Assembly (NCBI GenBank): GCA_009469665.1
Contig: SSTB01000066.1
Coordinates: forward strand, 1 to 18,826
Length of the DNA: 18,826 nucleotides
Origin: Azonexaceae bacterium
GTDB taxonomy: Bacteria; Pseudomonadota; Gammaproteobacteria; Burkholderiales; Rhodocyclaceae
Reading direction: 5' to 3'
The notes beneath the pieces are model-generated. The model worked only from the letters and a program-made list of their open reading frames with translations, searched no databases and was not told where the DNA came from. Numbering within the stretch: position 1 is the stretch's first letter; each line of letters opens with the position of its first letter. A program made the position numbers and the translations under genes. Of this stretch, positions 15,345 to 18,826 are shown piece after piece.

Positions 15345-16053
15345 ACGCCAGCCCCTGCGCCGCTACCTAGAACGACGCCTGGGCGGGGCCGGTTGGCTGC
15401 GCACCCAGACCTTCCTGGTCCTTGCCGCAAGCTTTCTGGTGGGCGGACTGGCGAGCCATCTGCTCCTGCGCCTGGGCGTGAGCGATCTGCGCCTGCGGCT
15501 GCCCCTGGTCGTCGTCGTCTCCTACGGGGCCTTTCTGGGTCTGGTGGGCGTATGGTTGCGAGCCACAGGCCTCGATGTCCTGAAAGTGAGGCTGGACCCG
15601 CAGCACGTCGAGCCCCCCACCGAAGGCAAGGATTCCAGTGCGGCGTCCCGCTTGGCCGACCGGGTGGAGACGGTGGGCGATGGCGTTTCCGGCATCGCCG
15701 ATCTGGCCTCGGTGGACGCCGAGGGCTGCCTGCCGGCGATAGGCATTGCCGTAGCCGCCGCGGTCATCGGCCTGGTCGCCCTGGTGCTCTGGTGGATCAT
15801 TGGGGGCTTCCTGGGGGCCGCCTCTGCGGCGCTCCTCGAAGCCGGCGTGGAAGCCGTGCTTGCCGTAGGCATGGCCCGGGCGGCGGGGGGCGGGGCAGCC
15901 TCCTGGGTCGAGGGAGCCCTGCGGGCCAGTTGGCTGTTCTGGCTTCTGCTCGTGGGGGCAGCCTTCGGTCTGGCCGTCTTGCTGCGCACCATCGATCCCG
16001 CGGCAGCGACCGTATTCCAGGCCGTGGCGGCTTTTCTTAGCGGATCTGGATAA
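15334..16053 (+). CDS. Unrecognised inner-membrane protein between alr and radA
   Basis: The predicted product has 239 residues with four likely membrane segments at about 25-47, 56-76, 134-160 and 199-218. A hydrophilic stretch of about 55 residues (77-133, containing DRVETVGDGVSGIADLASVDAEGC) lies between the second and third. The third and fourth segments flank a Gly/Ala-rich region (GGFLGAASAALLEAGVEAVLAVGMARAAGGGAA). The most likely start is GTG at 15334, which overlaps the alr stop by 11 bp and gives a basic N-terminus (MADKRQPLRRYLERRLGG); the frame is open upstream, but that part is alr antisense-frame sequence. The overlap implies co-expression with alr. I do not recognise the family and assign no function. 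Confidence 0.75.
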   Translation: MADKRQPLRRYLERRLGGAGWLRTQTFLVLAASFLVGGLASHLLLRLGVSDLRLRLPLVVVVSYGAFLGLVGVWLRATGLDVLKVRLDPQHVEPPTEGKDSSAASRLADRVETVGDGVSGIADLASVDAEGCLPAIGIAVAAAVIGLVALVLWWIIGGFLGAASAALLEAGVEAVLAVGMARAAGGGAASWVEGALRASWLFWLLLVGAAFGLAVLLRTIDPAAATVFQAVAAFLSGSG

Positions 16054-16170
16054 ACTTGCCCCGCATGATGAACCCTCCGATATCTGTCCCGGCCCGCTTC
16101 ACCGCTCCCGACCCTGCAGCCCGGGAGAGGCGGGATTGCCTTCAAGCTGCCCCTTTGGCGCGCTGAATCC

Positions 16171-17532
16171 ATGGCCAAGGCGAAGTCCCTTTACCTGTGC
16201 AACGAGTGTGGCGCCAGCAGCCCCAAATGGCAGGGTCAGTGCCCTGGCTGCGGGGAGTGGAACACCCTGGTGGAATCGGTCGTCCAGGAATCTGCCGGCG
16301 GGCGTTTCCAGCCCATCGCGCCGGGTTCCCGACTGCGCGTGCTGGCCTCCATCGAGGCGCGCGAGACCGAACGGCTGTCGACGGGCGTCGGCGAATTCGA
16401 CCGGGCCCTGGGCGGAGGACTTGTGGCCGGGGGAGTGGTGCTCATCGGGGGTGACCCGGGGATCGGCAAGAGCACCCTTCTTTTGCAGGCCCTGGCGGCT
16501 CTTGCCGCCACCGAGGCGGTGCTCTACGTGAGTGGCGAGGAATCCGGCGAGCAAGTGGCCCTGAGGGCGCGCCGCCTCGGCCTGGAGACCGGAACGCTGC
16601 CCTTGCTGGCCGAAATCAACTTGGAGGCCATTCTTGCCGTCCTGAAGGCGGAAAAGCCCCGTGTGGCAGTCGTCGATTCGATCCAGACCCTGTGGTCCGA
16701 TGCCCTGTCCAGCGCTCCCGGGTCGGTGGCCCAGGTACGCGAGTGTGCCGCCCAGCTCACCCGGGCGGCCAAGCAACTGGGCGTCACGGTCATCCTGGTG
16801 GGCCACGTCACCAAGGAAGGCTCCCTGGCGGGGCCCCGGGTGCTTGAGCACATCGTCGATACGGTGCTTTACTTCGAGGGCGACCCCCATTCGAGCTTCC
16901 GCCTGGTGCGTTCCTGCAAGAACCGCTTCGGGGCGGTCAATGAGCTGGGAGTCTTCGCCATGACCGACCGGGGCCTCAAAGGGGTCAGCAACCCCTCGGC
17001 CCTGTTCCTCTCGCGCCACGGCCACGAAGTGGCGGGCTCCTGCGTCATGGTGACCCAGGAAGGCACCCGTCCGCTGTTGGTGGAAATCCAGGCCCTGGTG
17101 GACAGCGCCCACGGCAATCCCCGTCGCCTCACCGTCGGCCTGGAGCCCCAACGCCTGGCCATGCTGCTGGCCGTATTGCACCGCCACGCGGGGGTGGCCT
17201 GCTACGATCAGGACGTCTTCGTGAACGCCGTGGGGGGCGTGCGCATCAGCGAACCCGCGGCCGATCTCGCCGTGGTTCTTGCGATTGTATCTTCCCTTAA
17301 AAACAAACCGTTGCCGTCGAAACTTGTAGTGTTTGGTGAAGTTGGTCTGGCCGGGGAAATCCGACCCGCGCCGCGGGGCCAGGAGCGCCTCAAGGAGGCG
17401 GCCAAGCTGGGGTTCACCCGGGCCCTGGTGCCGGAAGCCAATCGGCCCCGGCAGACCATCGCGGGGCTGGAGGTGGTGGCGGTTTCCCGCGTCGAGGAGG
17501 CCGTTTCGCGCCTCGCCGAACTGGTGGAGTGA
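16171..17532 (+). CDS. radA: DNA repair protein RadA (Sms)
   Basis: This 453-residue protein has the full RadA architecture. There is an N-terminal C4 zinc finger (C10, C13, C24, C27), a RecA-like ATPase with Walker A GGDPGIGKST (about 93-102) and Walker B-like VAVVDSIQT, and the RadA-specific KNRFG motif (250-254). A C-terminal Lon-protease-like domain lacks a catalytic role and ends with EVVAVSRVEEAV. RadA promotes branch migration in homologous recombination. The ATG at 16171 gives the canonical MAKAKSLYLCNECG start, although its Shine-Dalgarno is weak. A 117-bp gap separates it from the preceding gene; no clear promoter was found there, only a stem-loop at 16093-16134 without a T-run. Its stop overlaps the start of the GGDEF gene. 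Confidence 0.95.
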   Translation: MAKAKSLYLCNECGASSPKWQGQCPGCGEWNTLVESVVQESAGGRFQPIAPGSRLRVLASIEARETERLSTGVGEFDRALGGGLVAGGVVLIGGDPGIGKSTLLLQALAALAATEAVLYVSGEESGEQVALRARRLGLETGTLPLLAEINLEAILAVLKAEKPRVAVVDSIQTLWSDALSSAPGSVAQVRECAAQLTRAAKQLGVTVILVGHVTKEGSLAGPRVLEHIVDTVLYFEGDPHSSFRLVRSCKNRFGAVNELGVFAMTDRGLKGVSNPSALFLSRHGHEVAGSCVMVTQEGTRPLLVEIQALVDSAHGNPRRLTVGLEPQRLAMLLAVLHRHAGVACYDQDVFVNAVGGVRISEPAADLAVVLAIVSSLKNKPLPSKLVVFGEVGLAGEIRPAPRGQERLKEAAKLGFTRALVPEANRPRQTIAGLEVVAVSRVEEAVSRLAELVE

Positions 17533-18826
17533 TGTTCAACCTTTCCCGCTACTTCTCCACCCTCAGTTTCATCCTGATCGTCCTGGCGGCGGGGGCCCTG
17601 GGGCCGCTGTACCGCGATCTTTCGGAGCGCCAGATGAGCACCCTGGCGGCGGACCGCAACGGGGCTTTCGCCCGGGTGTTCCACAATGTCCTGTGGGACG
17701 CCTACGCCGACGAAGTCCGCCAATCCTACGGCCACGATCCCGCCGCCCTGAGAGCATCGCCGGCCGGGGAAGCGCTGCGCCCTCGCCTGGCAGCGCTCCT
17801 GAAGGATACCGGCGTGATCAGTCTGCGCGTCCATAACCGCCTAGGGGTCGCGGTTTTCGCCAGCGACGCCGCTCAAGTAGGGACTTCCGCCGCCCTTCCG
17901 GCGGGCTTTCAGGCCGCCCTGACGGGTAAGGAAAACAGCGCCCTGATGGCCGGCGCCGCGTCCGGGGAGAAGGGGAGGGACATCCTGACCACCTACGTCC
18001 CCTTCCGGGATGCAGATGGCGCGGTCGAGGCCGTGGTGGAAATCGCCCAGGACGTCAGCCCCTTCACTGCCGAGGTCGGAAGAACCCTGTGGTGGGTGAC
18101 GGCAGGGGTAGTGGCGGTATTCGCCCTCCTGTACCTGCTCCAGTTCCTGGTGGTGCGCCGGGCGCAGCAGATCCTGCGCATCCAGGATGCCAAGCTGGAA
18201 ACCGCTCGCGCGACTCTGGAAATCCAGGTGGAGCAGCGTACCGCCGACCTGCGGCGGGCCAATCAATTGCTGGAGGGCGAGGTGGCCGAGCGGCGCCAGG
18301 CCGAGAGCAAGCTCAACTATCTGGCTTACCACGATCCTCTCACCGGGCTTCCCAATCGTCGCCGCTTCATCGAACGTCTGCGGGAGAGCGCCGAGGAGTC
18401 CCTGCGTCGGCAGGAGCGTCTGGCCGTACTGTTCATCGATCTGGATCAGTTCAAACAGGTGAACGATTCCCTGGGGCACACGGTAGGCGACGAGTTGCTG
18501 GTCGCGGTCGCCACCCGCCTGGCCGACCGGGTACGCCTCATCGACATGCTGGCCCGCCTGGGCGGCGACGAATTCATCTGCCTCATGGAGGCCATCCCGG
18601 GCCACGCCCCGGCGGCGGCACTGGCGGCAGAGATCATCTCCGCCTTCGAACAAGCCTTCCCGGTGGCCGGGCATGATCTCTATCTATCGGCCTCGGTGGG
18701 TATCAGCGTCTTCCCCGACGACGGCGACGACCCCGGCGCCCTCATGCGCAATGCCGATTCCGCCATGTACCGGGCCAAGGCCGCGGGGCGGGGGCATTTC
18801 CACTTTTATTCGCCGGATATGACGGA
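17532..18826 (+). CDS. Membrane-bound diguanylate cyclase (GGDEF) with periplasmic sensor, 3' end missing
   Basis: The frame runs without a stop to the end of the window, giving 431 residues of an incomplete protein. It has a membrane segment at about 10-27, a Cache-like periplasmic sensor (about 28-182, including VGTSAALPAGFQAAL and TTYVPFRDADG), a second membrane segment (about 186-208), a coiled-coil (about 211-262) and a GGDEF domain. The latter starts LAYHDPLTGLPNRRRF and has the intact active site RLGGDEF (344-348). An inhibitory I-site R335-x-x-D338 lies five residues before it, as in PleD. It should make c-di-GMP with product inhibition. The ATG at 17532 shares one base with the radA stop (TGATG). 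The last visible residues (HFHFYSPDM) are where many family members pass into an EAL domain, so a bifunctional protein is possible beyond the window. Confidence 0.92.
   Translation, partial: MFNLSRYFSTLSFILIVLAAGALGPLYRDLSERQMSTLAADRNGAFARVFHNVLWDAYADEVRQSYGHDPAALRASPAGEALRPRLAALLKDTGVISLRVHNRLGVAVFASDAAQVGTSAALPAGFQAALTGKENSALMAGAASGEKGRDILTTYVPFRDADGAVEAVVEIAQDVSPFTAEVGRTLWWVTAGVVAVFALLYLLQFLVVRRAQQILRIQDAKLETARATLEIQVEQRTADLRRANQLLEGEVAERRQAESKLNYLAYHDPLTGLPNRRRFIERLRESAEESLRRQERLAVLFIDLDQFKQVNDSLGHTVGDELLVAVATRLADRVRLIDMLARLGGDEFICLMEAIPGHAPAAALAAEIISAFEQAFPVAGHDLYLSASVGISVFPDDGDDPGALMRNADSAMYRAKAAGRGHFHFYSPDMT

Noticed and set aside
16093..16134. Nested stem-loop (CCCGC/GCGGG around CTCCCG/CGGGAG) before radA as an intrinsic terminator
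   Set aside because: There is no following T-run and the stems are separated by an internal loop; it remains only a possible leader structure.
1..18826. Phage, CRISPR, toxin-antitoxin, transposase or defence genes
   Set aside because: No repeat-spacer array, integrase, transposase, nuclease or toxin-like domain was found; the only mobile-type signal is the small element before alr.

Overview
The window is GC-rich and densely packed. Its gene content suggests a betaproteobacterium, most likely of the Rhodocyclales type; this is an inference from the tsaB-rimI-family-4-UDG cluster, the proximity of lplT, alr and radA, and the abundance of c-di-GMP and two-component genes. No rRNA, tRNA, CRISPR array, phage gene or transposase is visible.

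Layout. At the left edge lies the 3' end of thpR (+), tail-to-tail with an EnvZ/OmpR-type two-component pair (-, 296-2360). Divergent from that pair is a small exported Gln/Arg-rich protein (2547-2927), followed by an orphan amino-acid-type periplasmic binding protein (3069-3920). Next comes a tightly overlapping housekeeping operon, tsaB-rimI-family-4 uracil-DNA glycosylase (3943-5812). Converging on it from the right are lplT and a two-gene signalling operon (-, 5822-12971). That operon holds an HD-GYP response regulator and a very large soluble hybrid kinase with four CBS, four PAS, one GAF, HisKA, HATPase, REC and HPt domains. Divergent from it is a LysR regulator (13118-14020), followed by alr, an unrecognised membrane protein, radA and a GGDEF protein that runs off the right edge.

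The most interesting feature is the 236-bp stretch between the LysR gene and alr. It has perfect 18-bp terminal inverted repeats (19 bp if the adjoining A/T pair is counted) and is flanked by TGA on both sides. Removing it together with one TGA rebuilds a textbook junction: an AGGAG Shine-Dalgarno, then ATGA in which the LysR stop overlaps an ATG that reads directly into alr. The element therefore looks like a MITE-type insertion into a translationally coupled gene pair. After insertion the old ATG opens an 80-codon ORF across the whole element, which ends in TTGA, where TTG is the present alr start. A stop/start coupling chain has thus been kept. Inside the element a 35-position stem has seven non-Watson-Crick positions. 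All seven are A/C on the top strand, so they would be G-U wobbles in a bottom-strand transcript.

How the genes work together. Two systems act on c-di-GMP with opposite sign: the HD-GYP phosphodiesterase, probably fed by the CBS/PAS phosphorelay, and the membrane diguanylate cyclase with an inhibitory I-site downstream of radA. The remaining genes are cell-envelope and housekeeping functions: D-alanine supply, lysophospholipid transport, t6A tRNA modification, ribosomal protein acetylation and DNA repair.
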